From assembly GCF_014203755.1 (NCBI RefSeq), contig NZ_JACHJS010000001.1, forward strand, positions 2,728,001 through 2,792,000: a DNA stretch of 64,000 nucleotides. The letters are read 5' to 3'. The number at the start of each line of letters is the position of its first letter. Position 1 is the first letter of the stretch. Made by a program: the position numbers and the translations under genes. The notes under the pieces are model-generated. The model did not search any database. It was not told the DNA's origin and saw only the letters and a list, made by a program, of their open reading frames with translations. Of this stretch, positions 41,639 to 51,400 are shown piece after piece. Source of the stretch: Saccharothrix violaceirubra. GTDB lineage: Bacteria; Actinomycetota; Actinomycetes; Mycobacteriales; Pseudonocardiaceae.

Positions 41639-42196
41639 ATGGCACACGAAGGTGACGGCGATCCGGACCCCACCGTCGTCCTCGACCGCAACCGCGAGCA
41701 GCAGGCCACGGTCTACGGGGAATCGCTCGGGGTGCTCTTCGGCCGGTTGGGCACACAACTCGGACTGACGCAGGCCCGGATCGGCGGACTGCTCGGCCTG
41801 TCCGCGCCCATGATCTCGCAACTCGCGAGCGGGCGACGAGTGAAGATCGGCAACCCGATGGCGGTCCAGCGTCTGCAATCCCTCGTCGACCTGGGCTTCA
41901 AGGTCACCTCAGGGGAGGTGCCCGCCGCGGATGTCGAGGCACGGCTGGCCGACATAGCCGGTCAGGGTGCCGTCGTGACGAAGGGCGTGCAGACCGGAGG
42001 CACGCCCTCCGCGCGCGCCGCGGCACGGGCAGTTCAGTCTTTGCTGCGGGCGGTGGCGGGTGCCGAGGAACTGCTCGACGCCGCCTCGATGATCGAGGCC
42101 AGGCACCCGGACATCGCGGCCGTGCTGCGCGTGTACGGCGCGGGTCGGACCGGCGATGCCGTGGAGCACTACGCCGCCAACGTCGACCAGATGTAG
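41639..42196 (+). CDS. Xre/Cro-like helix-turn-helix DNA-binding protein
   Basis: 185 residues. A helix-turn-helix lies at residues about 30-85 (ESLGVLFGRLGTQLGLTQAR, IGGLLGLSAPMISQLASGRR). A second part (about 100-185) contains EARLADIAGQGAVVTKGVQ and a helical AVQSLLRAVAGAEELLDAAS without known domain. GTGAGGGG precedes the ATG. A dense operator-like cluster lies upstream, so it likely regulates itself. It follows the SARP gene by about 100 bases on the same strand, but the operator makes an own promoter more likely. Targets unknown. Confidence 0.85.
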   Translation: MAHEGDGDPDPTVVLDRNREQQATVYGESLGVLFGRLGTQLGLTQARIGGLLGLSAPMISQLASGRRVKIGNPMAVQRLQSLVDLGFKVTSGEVPAADVEARLADIAGQGAVVTKGVQTGGTPSARAAARAVQSLLRAVAGAEELLDAASMIEARHPDIAAVLRVYGAGRTGDAVEHYAANVDQM

Positions 42197-42595
42197 GTCG
42201 CGGCCGTCCTTCGGGACGATGCCGCTCCGTACAGGACTCGCCGTTCCGACCTCACCCCGTTGGCCGAGGTGTTTACTATCGAAACGTGCTAACTTTGCTG
42301 TAGGGAAGTTACAGCGAAGAGTTCGACTCGACGAGCAGAGTCGCCCAAAGGCGCGAAGGGGAAGGTCATGGCGGGATGTCGGATCGGCGGCCAAGGGGCG
42401 AGAGAGGCCGGTCGTGGGGCAGGTGCGGCAGGGATGGGCAGGTCGACGGGCGGAGTTCGCCACCGCCCGGTCGGCGACGCACTGGACGGGATCAAGTGGC
42501 TCCGTGCGGACATCCCGGCACGTTACGGCGCGCCGGGATTCGTTCCACTCGAGCATCGCGAAGGGTGGTCGATGTAGAGAAGGCGCCGGTACGCG
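42197..42595. other. intergenic stretch between HTH gene and receptor kinase stop
   Basis: About 400 bases. A small inverted repeat GCTGTA-gggaagt-TACAGC lies at about 42294-42312. A frame at 42368 (69 codons, GAAGG upstream, MAGCRIGGQGAREAGRGAG) is possible but glycine/arginine-rich without domain; I do not call it. Confidence 0.45.
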
Positions 42596-44143
42596 TCAGC
42601 CGGTGGTCAACGAGCAGTCGTCGACCAGCAACGCGTCGCCGCCCGCCCGCAGGTTGTTCGAGAACACGGTGATGGGCAACAGGTTGCCGCCGCGCGTGGC
42701 CGTGTAGGTGACGGAGACCGGGAACCAGCGTCCCGGGTCGTCGAGGGCGGTCTTCGCGGACGGGACGGGTTCCCCGACCCGCTGCCAATCGGGCGTGTAC
42801 TCCTGGACCTGGAGAAAGACGCCGATCCTGCCGGACGACCGGACCCAGCACTCGGCCCGGTAGGTCGTGCCCTCCGCGGTGCGCGACGAGTCGGATCTCG
42901 TCGTGGCACCAGCGCTGTTCGCCCCGGTCGCCGTTGTGGTGACCCGAAGGGACTTCGACCCTGTACGGCGGATGTCGTCCTGACCTACCACCCCGGAGCC
43001 GAACGCGGTCCAGTTCGGCGGGTACGCCTCGGCTCCGGGATCGGGCAGCAGGTTCGTTCCCGGGGGCGCGGCTACGAAGGGCGGGCTGCCGTCGCGCGTC
43101 GCCACGGGGCCGGATGTCGGCGCGACCGCCTTCCCGGAAACATCCATCGTGGACATCGTGATCGGGGTGACGATCCCTGCGGCCACCGCGAGGCAACCTG
43201 CAGTCACGGCCACCCTCCTGCGGGTCGGGCGCGCGCGGGACGGCTGTGCGTCGGCGGCCATCTCGTCGGAGGCGGCGACCGTGACCGGCCCGTCCGGCCC
43301 GTAGCCCGGCGGCAGCGGGTCCAGGTGCTCGAAGACCTCAACCGGGTGCGGATCCGCAGGGTCGAGCGGTTCCGACCCGGCGAGGTCCATTGCGGCGAGC
43401 CAATCCTTACGCGCGGCCGACGCGGACGCGGGCCGATCGTCCGGAGATTCGGCGCACAGCGCCGACACCAGCGGGCGCAACGACTGCGGCAGGTCGTCGA
43501 ACGCCTCCGTCGAGGGCGGTTGCCCCGTCAACAGGCGGCAGGTGAGTACGCCGACGGCGTAAAGGTCCTGGCGCACGTCCGGCAGGGCACCGAGTACGCA
43601 TTCCGGCGCGATGTAGCCACGGGTGCCCACTGCGATGCGATCATCGGTCAGCCGTGGTTCGCCGATCACCGCCGCGATACCGAAGTCTGCCAGCCGCAGG
43701 AACGGCCGTCCGGTGCCGGTGGGTTCGAGCAGCAGGTTGGCGGGTTTGATGTCGCGGTGCACGATGCCGTGTCCGTGCACGACCGTCAGCGCGTCGAGCA
43801 GTTGATCGACCAGCGCGGCGGCGAACGTCAGGGGCAGCTTCCCGAAGTCGCCCAGCAGGCGTTCGACATCCCCGCCGCCGACCAGGTCCATGGTCAGGAG
43901 AACCTCGTCCTCCTCCGCCGCCCACCCCGACGGCGCCACCACGTGCGGGTGGTCGACCCGCAGCGACTGCTCCCGGACGAACCGCAGCAACGCCGCGGCG
44001 TCGGCGGCGCGCAGCAGCTTGACCGCGAGATACCGTCGGGACCGGAGATCCCACACTCGCCATACCGACCCGGCCCCACCCTCGCCGAGGGGGTCCACGA
44101 GAAGGTAGCGACCCACGAGGCAACGCCCGCTCCAGCGGTCCAC
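42596..44143 (-). CDS. receptor Ser/Thr protein kinase with extracellular carbohydrate-binding-like domain
   Basis: 515 residues from a GTG. Kinase domain residues about 8-265: glycine loop LGEGGAGSVWRV, VAL-type lysine in LAVKLL, IVHRDIKPANLLL, LADFGIAAV and GTRGYIAPE. A single membrane helix lies near residues 313-330 (VAVTAGCLAVAAGIVTPITM). The outside part (about 360-515) starts NLLPDPGAEAYPPNWTAFG and has the jelly-roll pattern of CBM4/9-type domains (SLRVTTTATGANSAG, AECWVRSSGRIGVFLQV). There are no PASTA repeats. Infers a kinase that reads a glycan or other outside ligand. Convergent with the HTH gene. Confidence 0.9.
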   Translation of the reverse strand: MDRWSGRCLVGRYLLVDPLGEGGAGSVWRVWDLRSRRYLAVKLLRAADAAALLRFVREQSLRVDHPHVVAPSGWAAEEDEVLLTMDLVGGGDVERLLGDFGKLPLTFAAALVDQLLDALTVVHGHGIVHRDIKPANLLLEPTGTGRPFLRLADFGIAAVIGEPRLTDDRIAVGTRGYIAPECVLGALPDVRQDLYAVGVLTCRLLTGQPPSTEAFDDLPQSLRPLVSALCAESPDDRPASASAARKDWLAAMDLAGSEPLDPADPHPVEVFEHLDPLPPGYGPDGPVTVAASDEMAADAQPSRARPTRRRVAVTAGCLAVAAGIVTPITMSTMDVSGKAVAPTSGPVATRDGSPPFVAAPPGTNLLPDPGAEAYPPNWTAFGSGVVGQDDIRRTGSKSLRVTTTATGANSAGATTRSDSSRTAEGTTYRAECWVRSSGRIGVFLQVQEYTPDWQRVGEPVPSAKTALDDPGRWFPVSVTYTATRGGNLLPITVFSNNLRAGGDALLVDDCSLTTG

Positions 44144-44409
44144 CGAGACGATTATGCCGATTTCGCGGACGGGCCGGCAGGCGCCGATCGTGGAAGCCGG
44201 GCCGTACCCGTGGACGGATCATCGGCTGGAACTCCCGAACGGAAGCCGTCGAAGTCACAGGGCGTGGTCCAACGGTCGAGGCGCTCAGGGAACCGGTCTG
44301 CGTGCTGCACTTCCTGCACGCACTCACCGAGAAGGCCGCCGACATCGTGGCGGCGGCTGAACTCGCCAGGTCCGCGGAGTGGGTTCGGGTCTGCTGCACG
44401 AGTAGGTGA
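44144..44409 (+). other. possible coding remnant next to the insertion element
   Basis: A plus-strand segment (44275-44409) reads PVCVLHFLHALTEKAADI, then AAAELARSAEWVR, then a stop. It looks protein-like but has no complete frame or start codon; the upstream half may have been lost to rearrangement linked to the IS insertion. Not assigned. Confidence 0.3.
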
Positions 44410-44454
44410 CATCTGAGATGGCTTGCCGTGATGGCGAGCTGGGAGGATGTCGCT

Positions 44455-44763
44455 GTGCCCAAGCCCTATTCCCGGGAGTTCCGCGACGATGTCGTGCGGG
44501 TCGCCCGTGATCGCGAGCCCGGCGTGACGGTCGAGCAGGTCGCCAAGGACTTCGGGGTCCACCCGATGACGCTGTTCAAGTCGCTGCGCCAGGCCGACAC
44601 CGACGAGGGCGTCAAACCAGGTGTGGGCGGGAACGACTCGGCAGAGCTGCGCGAGGCGCGCAAGCGGATCAGGCTGCTGGAGCAGGAGAACGAGGTCCTG
44701 CGACGCGCGACCGCGTACTTGTCGCAGGCGAATCTGCCGGGAAAAGGCTCTACCCGCTCGTGA
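44455..44763 (+). CDS. IS3-family transposase OrfA
   Basis: 102 residues from GTG 44455 (GGGAGGATG upstream; an ATG at 44428 is also open). Helix-turn-helix: PKPYSREFRDDVVRVARD, then TVEQVAKDFGVHPMTLFKSL. A leucine-zipper-like helix follows (REARKRIRLLEQENEVLRRA). Ends overlapping OrfB by 4 bases, the arrangement used for translational coupling or frameshifting in IS3 elements. Confidence 0.9.
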   Translation: MPKPYSREFRDDVVRVARDREPGVTVEQVAKDFGVHPMTLFKSLRQADTDEGVKPGVGGNDSAELREARKRIRLLEQENEVLRRATAYLSQANLPGKGSTRS

Positions 44764-45435
44764 CCGGGCCGACCACGGGCGGGACTCCCGTCGCGGTGAC
44801 GTGCCGGGTCCTGGGCATGGCTCGGCAGCCGTGCTACCGGTGGCGTGCCCAACCGGTCACCGTCACCGAACTCGAGCGGGCGTATCGGGCGAACGCGCTG
44901 TTCGACGCGCACCGCGACGATCCGGCCTTCGGCTATCGGTTCCTCGCCGGCGAAGCCCGGCAGTCAGGGCGGCCGATGGCCGACCGCACAGCGTGGCGGA
45001 TCTGCTCGTCGCCGGGCTGGTGGTGCGCGTTCGGCAGGAAACGCAGCCGCAACGGCAGGAAAGCCGGTCCGCCGGTGCACGACGACCTGGTCCGGTGCGA
45101 CTTCACCGCCACGGCACCGAACCGTCTGTGGGCGGCCGATATCACCGAACATCGCACCACAGAAAGGAAACTGTATCTCTGCGCGGTCAAGGACGCCTGC
45201 TCCAACCGGATCGTGGGCTACTCCATCGACTCCCGGATGAAGTCACGCCTCGCCGTCACCGCGCTCACCAACGCCGTCGCCCGCCGCGGTGACGTCGCCG
45301 GTGGCGTGATCCACACCGACCGCGGATCCCAGCCAGTTCCGATCAAGGAAATTCGTCCGTGCGCTCGGACGCCACGGGCCGACCGGCTCGATGGGCAGGG
45401 TCGCAGCAGACCCAGGCCTCGCCCTCGTGGCATGA
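44760..45435 (+). pseudogene. IS3-family transposase OrfB, truncated and frameshifted
   Basis: The integrase-core begins normally: APNRLWAADITEHRTTERK holds the first catalytic Asp and GGVIHTDRGSQ the second. Directly after it a 4-base duplication (CCAGCCAG at 45329-45336) shifts the frame. Reading past it gives FRSRKFVRALGRHGPTGSMG, the expected continuation, then DPGLALVA and a stop. The third catalytic residue (Glu) and the C-terminal third are missing, so the element cannot transpose on its own. Taken literally the frame runs to 45518. Confidence 0.88.
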
Positions 45436-45491
45436 AATCCGGTGTCCGGTCTTCGGGGACAACATCAACCGGCGGCGTGATCGAGCACGGT

Positions 45492-47987
45492 TCACACGGT
45501 ACGGCGAACGGTGCGTAGGCGGTGGTCCAGTTCGGCGGCCTCGGGGTCTGTCGCGTAGCGGTCGCGTGCGCGTGTCCAGTGCGACACGGCCTCCTCGGGC
45601 GCGCCGAGCGCGGCGTGCGCGTCCCCGGCTCCGGTCAGGGCGCGGGCCGCCTCACGCCGTTCGCCGATGTCGTCCGCCGCGGCCAGTGCCATTTCGTGGT
45701 GTGCCAACGCTTCTGCTGCCCGGCCCAGTGTCAGCAGCACGCCGCCGGTGTCGTTGAGTACCCCGATCCGTTCGAAGTCACCGGTCGCCTCCAGGGCTGC
45801 CGATGCCTCCTCGTAGTACGTCAACGCCTCGTCGTGCCGGCCGAGTGCGGCCTGTGCGGCACCGAGGTTGGCCAACGCCAATCCCGCTCCGTAGCCGAAT
45901 CCTGCCTCTCGTGCGATGGCCAGCGCCTCGACGTGCAGCGGCACCGCTTCCTCGACGCGGCCGAGCAGGCGGTGCGCGTGGCCGATGTTGTCCAGCGCCA
46001 GGCACTCGCCGGTGCGGTCGCCCACTTCGCGCGTGATCTCCAACGACCGCTCGTAGTGCACCAGCGCGTCCTCGTGCCGGCCCAGGTATCGGCTCACCAG
46101 GCCGACGTTGGTCGACACCCGTCCTTCGCTGAGCCGATCACCCGTGTCGCGGGCGATCCGTAGCGCCTCCTCGTGGCAGGACAGCGATTCCTCGTACCGG
46201 CCCTTCAAGGTGTGCACGTTCGCCAGGTTGCCCAGCGCGCGGCCCACCGCGACCACGTCACCGGCGTCCCAGTACGCCTCCACGGCGCGTGCCAGGTACG
46301 CGCCCGCGCGGTCGTACGAGCCCTGCCGCGCGGCCGAGATGCCCAGGTTCATCAGGGCGTGCCCCTCGTCCAGCCTGCTGCCGCGCGCCCGACCCGCCAC
46401 CAGGACGTGCTCCTGCAACGCCACGACCGTGTCGTACCGGCCCACGGTGTCCAGGTGGCGGTTGAGGATCGTGGCCAGGTCGGCGGTGTGCTCGGGCCAC
46501 CGGCGTGCGTCGTGGCAGGCGATCGCCACGAGGTTCGGCAGCTCGACGTCCAGCCACGCACGGGCCGCCTCGACGGTGTCGGGCGTCGGGAGGTCCGGCG
46601 TCACGGCCGCCAGTCGGGGCCGGCGGCCCTTCTCGAACGGGTACAGCAGGTCGACGGCAGCCAGCGCGGCGAACCGGTAGCGGTCGAACAGGCGGCCGAC
46701 GGCCGCGCGGGTGCGGCTCGGCGGGTCCTCGATGGCGGCCCGCTCCCGGCCGTACGCGCGGACCAGGTCGTGTAGCCCGTAGCGGTCGCCGCGCCGCTGG
46801 ACCAGGTGCGCCGCGGTCAGCGCTGCCAACAGCGGTCCGACTTCGGGGCTTCCGGCGACCGCGGCCGCCGCGTGAGCGTCGAAGTCCGGTCCTGGGTGCA
46901 GCGAGAGCAGGCGCAGCGCGGCGCGGGCGTCGGCGGGCAGGCCGCGGTCCGACAACGCGAGGGCGGCCCGTGCTCCCCCCTCCAGTGCCAGGCCGGTCAG
47001 GGACTCGAGGTAGTCGACGAGCGGCCAGTCCGGGTGGTCGCGCAGGTGGCTGCCCGCGATCGCCAGCGCCAGCGGCAACCGACCGACCAGTTCGGTGATC
47101 CGCGTCGCCGTCTCCGGGTCCTGGTCGACGCGGTGGCCGCCCGCCGTGCGGCGTAACAGGTCCAGCGACTCCGCCGCGTCGAACGCGTCGAGTTCCACCC
47201 GCACCGCGGCGGGTTCGTCCGGTCTGCGTCGGGTGGTCACGAGCGCGACGCAGTGCGGTCCGTCGGGCAGCAGCGGTCGCACCGATGCGGCATCGGCGGC
47301 GTTGTCCAGCACCACCAACGCGCTCGCGCCCCGCAGCAGGTCCCGGAACCGCGCGGCCCGCGCCTCCAGGCCCGGCGGCACACGGTCGCCGGGTACGCCC
47401 AGCGCCCGCAGGAACTCGCCCAGCACGGCCGCCGGGTCGGCCGGCGGCGCGACCGGGTCGAACCCGCGCAGGTCCACGAACAACCGCACGTCACGGCCGT
47501 ACCCGCGGCGCGTCAATCGGTGGGCGGCGTGCACGGCGAACCGCGTCTTGCCCACACCCGCCATGCCGTGCACCACGACCAGGGGCGCGCCCGCTTCGAC
47601 GATCGCCAGGTCCGCCGCCCTGCCTACGAAACCGGGCGGGTCCGGCGGCAGGTCGTCGTACGCCGCCACGATCGCCGCGCGCACCGCGTCGCCGCGCATC
47701 GCCCGCAACGCCGATCGCCATGCCTCGACGTACCCGGCGTCCGGTCGCAACACGTGGACGACCGCCGCCAGAAGTTCCTCGTCCATCCGCCTGCGTCCGG
47801 TGCGGAAGCAGTCGGCGACGGTGCTGCGGCGCGGCACCTCGCCGCGGTCGCGCCACAACCCGGCGACCCGGGTCGTGATCACGGCGTAGGACGGGTCGCC
47901 CGCCCAGACCTTCAGCAGCCGCAGGCAGGTCACCAACCCGTCGAGGTCGGTGGCGGTCGTCGGGTCGGGTAAGCCGAGGTCGGTCAC
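45492..47987 (-). CDS. STAND NTPase regulator with NB-ARC and TPR repeats
   Basis: 831 residues from GTG 47987 (GGGGGGA upstream). Residues about 15-115 form a helical N-terminal domain seen on many actinomycete STAND proteins (LRLLKVWAGDPSYAVITTRV, STVADCFRTGRRRMDEELL). The NB-ARC NTPase has Walker A GMAGVGKTRFAV (about 145-156) and Walker B ALVVLDNA, plus LPLALAIAGSHL. From about residue 560 there are at least six TPR units (ALGNLANVHTLKGRYEESLS, VSTNVGLVSRYLGRHEDAL, ALDNIGHAHRLLGRVEEAV). No catalytic effector domain is attached. It stands divergent from the type VII/kinase/toxin operon and is its plausible regulator. Confidence 0.9.
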   Translation of the reverse strand: MTDLGLPDPTTATDLDGLVTCLRLLKVWAGDPSYAVITTRVAGLWRDRGEVPRRSTVADCFRTGRRRMDEELLAAVVHVLRPDAGYVEAWRSALRAMRGDAVRAAIVAAYDDLPPDPPGFVGRAADLAIVEAGAPLVVVHGMAGVGKTRFAVHAAHRLTRRGYGRDVRLFVDLRGFDPVAPPADPAAVLGEFLRALGVPGDRVPPGLEARAARFRDLLRGASALVVLDNAADAASVRPLLPDGPHCVALVTTRRRPDEPAAVRVELDAFDAAESLDLLRRTAGGHRVDQDPETATRITELVGRLPLALAIAGSHLRDHPDWPLVDYLESLTGLALEGGARAALALSDRGLPADARAALRLLSLHPGPDFDAHAAAAVAGSPEVGPLLAALTAAHLVQRRGDRYGLHDLVRAYGRERAAIEDPPSRTRAAVGRLFDRYRFAALAAVDLLYPFEKGRRPRLAAVTPDLPTPDTVEAARAWLDVELPNLVAIACHDARRWPEHTADLATILNRHLDTVGRYDTVVALQEHVLVAGRARGSRLDEGHALMNLGISAARQGSYDRAGAYLARAVEAYWDAGDVVAVGRALGNLANVHTLKGRYEESLSCHEEALRIARDTGDRLSEGRVSTNVGLVSRYLGRHEDALVHYERSLEITREVGDRTGECLALDNIGHAHRLLGRVEEAVPLHVEALAIAREAGFGYGAGLALANLGAAQAALGRHDEALTYYEEASAALEATGDFERIGVLNDTGGVLLTLGRAAEALAHHEMALAAADDIGERREAARALTGAGDAHAALGAPEEAVSHWTRARDRYATDPEAAELDHRLRTVRRTV

Positions 47988-48143
47988 CGAGGTCCCCCCG
48001 CGTCGTCGGCGAGGGTCCGACCGTAGTCCATGCGGGGCAGCCGTCGTCCGGGATCGTCCGGGAACCGGCCGACGCGCACCCGGACGGTCGACGATCGAAG
48101 CGCCGGCCGGGGGACCAGGCACGGCGGACAGGGGAGGAAGACC

Positions 48144-48440
48144 GTGGCTGACGTCAACATCGGATACGACGGACTCCAGCGGGCGGCCGGGCAGCTGCGG
48201 GCCGGGTACGGCGAGATGGCCGACCGCTTGCGCGCTTTGCGGACGATGATCGACCAGCTCGTCTCCAGCGAGTTCCGCACCCGACTGGCCTCCGGCCGGT
48301 TCCAGGAGTCGTACCAGCAGTGGACCTCGGGCGCCGAGAACATGATCAGCGGTCTGGAGGGCATGTCCGGGTTCCTCGACGACGTGGCGCGCGAGTACCA
48401 GGACCTCGACCAGCGCCTCGCCGGCGGTGCGGGCGGATGA
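48144..48440 (+). CDS. WXG100-family (ESAT-6-like) protein
   Basis: 98 residues, normal length for the family. Two helices separated by the turn QWTSGAENM, the position of the WxG motif (here WTSG). Upstream YDGLQRAAGQLRAGYGEMAD and downstream MSGFLDDVAREYQDLDQRLA are the amphipathic helices of a four-helix dimer. Known: WXG100 proteins are secreted substrates of type VII systems, often as heterodimers. GGGGAGGAAG precedes the GTG. Its stop overlaps the next start (ATGA). First gene of the eight-gene operon. Confidence 0.9.
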   Translation: MADVNIGYDGLQRAAGQLRAGYGEMADRLRALRTMIDQLVSSEFRTRLASGRFQESYQQWTSGAENMISGLEGMSGFLDDVAREYQDLDQRLAGGAGG

Positions 48441-51400
48441 GCGTCGTACTCCGGTTCAGCGTGCGCGCCGACCGCGCCGGCGACGGGTCCGACGTCGAGC
48501 TGGCCGCGGCACCGGGCACCGCGGTGGGCGAGCTGCTCGACCGGCTCGACGCGCGTGGTCGACCGTGCTACGTCGGGTCCACCCGGCTGGACCCGACGGC
48601 ACGACTGGCGGAGGTCCCGCTCGTGCCCGGTGCCGTGCTCACCGTCGGCGCACCCGGCCCCGTGGCGCGGGCGGTGCCCGACGACGCAGCCGGGGACGCG
48701 GTGGTCGTGCTGACCGCCACCGCCGGCCCGGATTCGGGGCTCGTGGTGCCGCTGGCACCCGGCCGGCACGTCGTGGCGCGTGCGTCGGGTGCGGCGGTCC
48801 CGTTACGGGACACCGACGTCTCACGGGGCGGGCACGCGCGTCTCGACGTCTCGTCGGCCGGACTGATCACCGTCACCGACCTCGGGTCCACCAACGGCAC
48901 CTATGTGAACGGCGTCCGCGTGACCACTCCGGTCGTCCTCGCGCCGCGCGCCGTGCTCCAGGTCGGCTCCGACGAACTGGCGTGGGCGCCCGCGAGCGCG
49001 AGCGCACGGCGGCGGATCGCGCCGGACCGCCGGGTCGAGTTCGACCGCGTGTTCACCGCGACGCCGGAGATCCCCGAACTCGTGCTGACCCTGCCCACAC
49101 CACGCACCACGGACGACGGCACGACCTCGACCGCGTGGATCGGCCTGCTCGCCGGCGCCGCGTCCGTCGCGTTCGCGATCGGCACGGGTCGGGCGTGGCC
49201 GCTGGTGTTCGGGCTCATCGGCCTGCTCGGCTACCTCGCCATCCGGGAGAACGAGCAGAAACGCCGCAAGAAGGCGGAGTCCACTCAGGACCGGGAGCGT
49301 CGGGCCGCCGTCGCGGAGCTGGCCACGCACCTGGACGCCGAGGCCCGCGCCCGCGCCGCCCTGGCACCCGGCCCCGCGGAGATCGCCGACGCGGCCACCG
49401 GCGCGTCACCGCACCTCTGGCCGCGACGCGCCGACCTGCCCCACGGGCTGGAACTGCGCCTCGGTCACGCCGATCTGCCCGCGTCGGTGCGCCTGTCCGG
49501 CACGCCGTGGCCGGACTTCCCGGCGGCGGTGCTGCGCGCCGCGCCGGTCACCGTCGACCTGCGGGCCACCGGCGTGCTCGGTGTCGTCGGCCCGCACCGC
49601 GACGGCTGCCTGCGCTGGCTGCTGGTGCAGCTGGCCGTCCTGCGCGGACCCGACGACCTGCGGCTGGTCGTGATCACCGCCGACGACGGCCACGGCCTGG
49701 CCTGGACGCGGTGGTTGCCGCACGTCGACGGCGGCGACGCCGGTGTGCCGTGCCTGATCGGCAACACCCCGGACACGCGTGCCGCCCGTATCGCGGAGCT
49801 GCGCGGCCTGATCGCCCACCGCCGCGCCGACCGCGTGCCGGCCGGCGCGGAGGTCGTCGTCGTGCTCGACGGTGCCTCGACGTTGCGTGAACTGCCCGGC
49901 CTGGCCGACGTCCTGCGCACCGGGCCCGCGGTCGGGGTGCGCGTGGTGTGCGTGGACCGGCACGCCGTCAACGAGTGCGCCGCCGTGCTCGACACCGGGG
50001 ATGTGGCGCGCCTGCTGGGAGTGGGCGACCCGCTGCCGCTCACCCCCGACGTGCTCGACCCGGCCACCGCCGACCGCCTCGCCCGCGCGCTCGCGCCGAT
50101 GCGCGACCGGCTCGCCCGTGCCTCCTCGCGCGAGGCCGTGCCCGCGCACGCGCGGTTCCTCGACCTGGTCGGCATCGGCATGCCGACCGCCGACGACGTG
50201 TTGCGCGGCTGGGTCGGTCGCGGGCCGCGCACGGCGGTGCCGCTGGGCGCGGACGAGAGCGGCGTGGTCTCCGTCGACCTGGCCCGTCAGGGACCGCACA
50301 CGATGCTGGGCGGTGCGACCGGCGCGGGCAAGAGCATCCTGCTCCAGACCCTGGTGACCTCGCTGCTGCTCGCGAACCGGCCCGACGAGCTGAACCTGCT
50401 GCTGGTGGACTTCAAGGGCGGCAGCGCGTTCCTGCCGTTCGAGCACTGCCCGCACGTCGTGGCGCTGGTGCGGTCGACCGGCGAGACCGCCGCGGACGTG
50501 TTCGACGAGGCGGCGGCGGCCCGCGTGCTGACGTCGATCCGCGCCGAGGTCGGCCGCCGGGAGTCGCTGCTGGCCCGCTACGACGGCGAGATCGACCGGT
50601 ACTGGGCGCGGCGTGCCGCCGACCCCGGCCTGCCGCCGCTGCCACGCCTGGTGATGGTGTTCGACGAGTTCGCCCGCGTGCTGGAGTCGTCGCCGGACTT
50701 CCTGCGCGAACTGGTGAACGTGGCGGCCAAGGGCCGATCGCTGGGCATGCACCTGGTACTGGCCACGCAGTCGTTGCAGGGCAAACTCTCACCCGAGCTG
50801 AAGAACAACGTCTCACTGCGGATCAGCCTGCGGCAGAACGAACCCTCTGACAGCGTCGAAGTGCTCGACGTGCCCGACGCGGCGACGCTGCCCGGATCGC
50901 TGCGCGGGCGTGGGCTGATCGTGTGCACCACGGCGGAGTCCCGGCTGCCGCACACGTTCCAGACCGGCTACCTCGGCGACCCGCCGCCCGACGGCGGCAC
51001 GCCGGACGCGGTCGTGCGGGTGCTGGGGTGGACGGAGGTCGGCACGCCCCGACCGGCGGTGGCGCGGCCCGCCGACAACCGCGCCACCGACCAGGCGCTC
51101 GTGCTCTCGGCGATCGAGGAGGCCGGTCGGCGGCTGGACCTGCCCGCGCCGTTCCGGCCGCTGTGGCCGGCGCTGCCGGCCGACCTGGGCGCCGACGACC
51201 TCGACGGTCCGGTACCGGCGACGGCCGTGCCGTTCGGGCTGCTGGACGACCCGGCGGCCCAGGCCCGCCCGACGGACTTCCTCGACCTGGCGGGGACGGA
51301 CCGCCTGCTCGTCGCGGGCGGACCGCAGTCCGGCCGCACGACGTTCGCGCGCGCCTTCGTCGCCGCGCTGGCGACCCGCTTCGGACCCGACCAGGCGCAC

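Larger units (their letters stand above)
44410..45460 (+). mobile_element. degraded IS3-family element (chimera of two IS types)
   Basis: Contains OrfA and a disrupted OrfB. OrfB runs normally to GSMGRVAA, then switches to the last residues (LALVA-stop) and end sequence of a different IS3-type element. That same right end (CCTCGTGGCATGAAATCCGG and the following bases) is found again near 61.4 and 62.1 kb. The left end lies about 44405-44430 but no terminal inverted repeat could be confirmed. Confidence 0.8.

Noticed and set aside
45436..45518. Extended OrfB C-terminus as a real protein end
   Set aside because: The frame after the CCAG duplication is out of phase; the true frame stops at 45435 after the LALVA tail.
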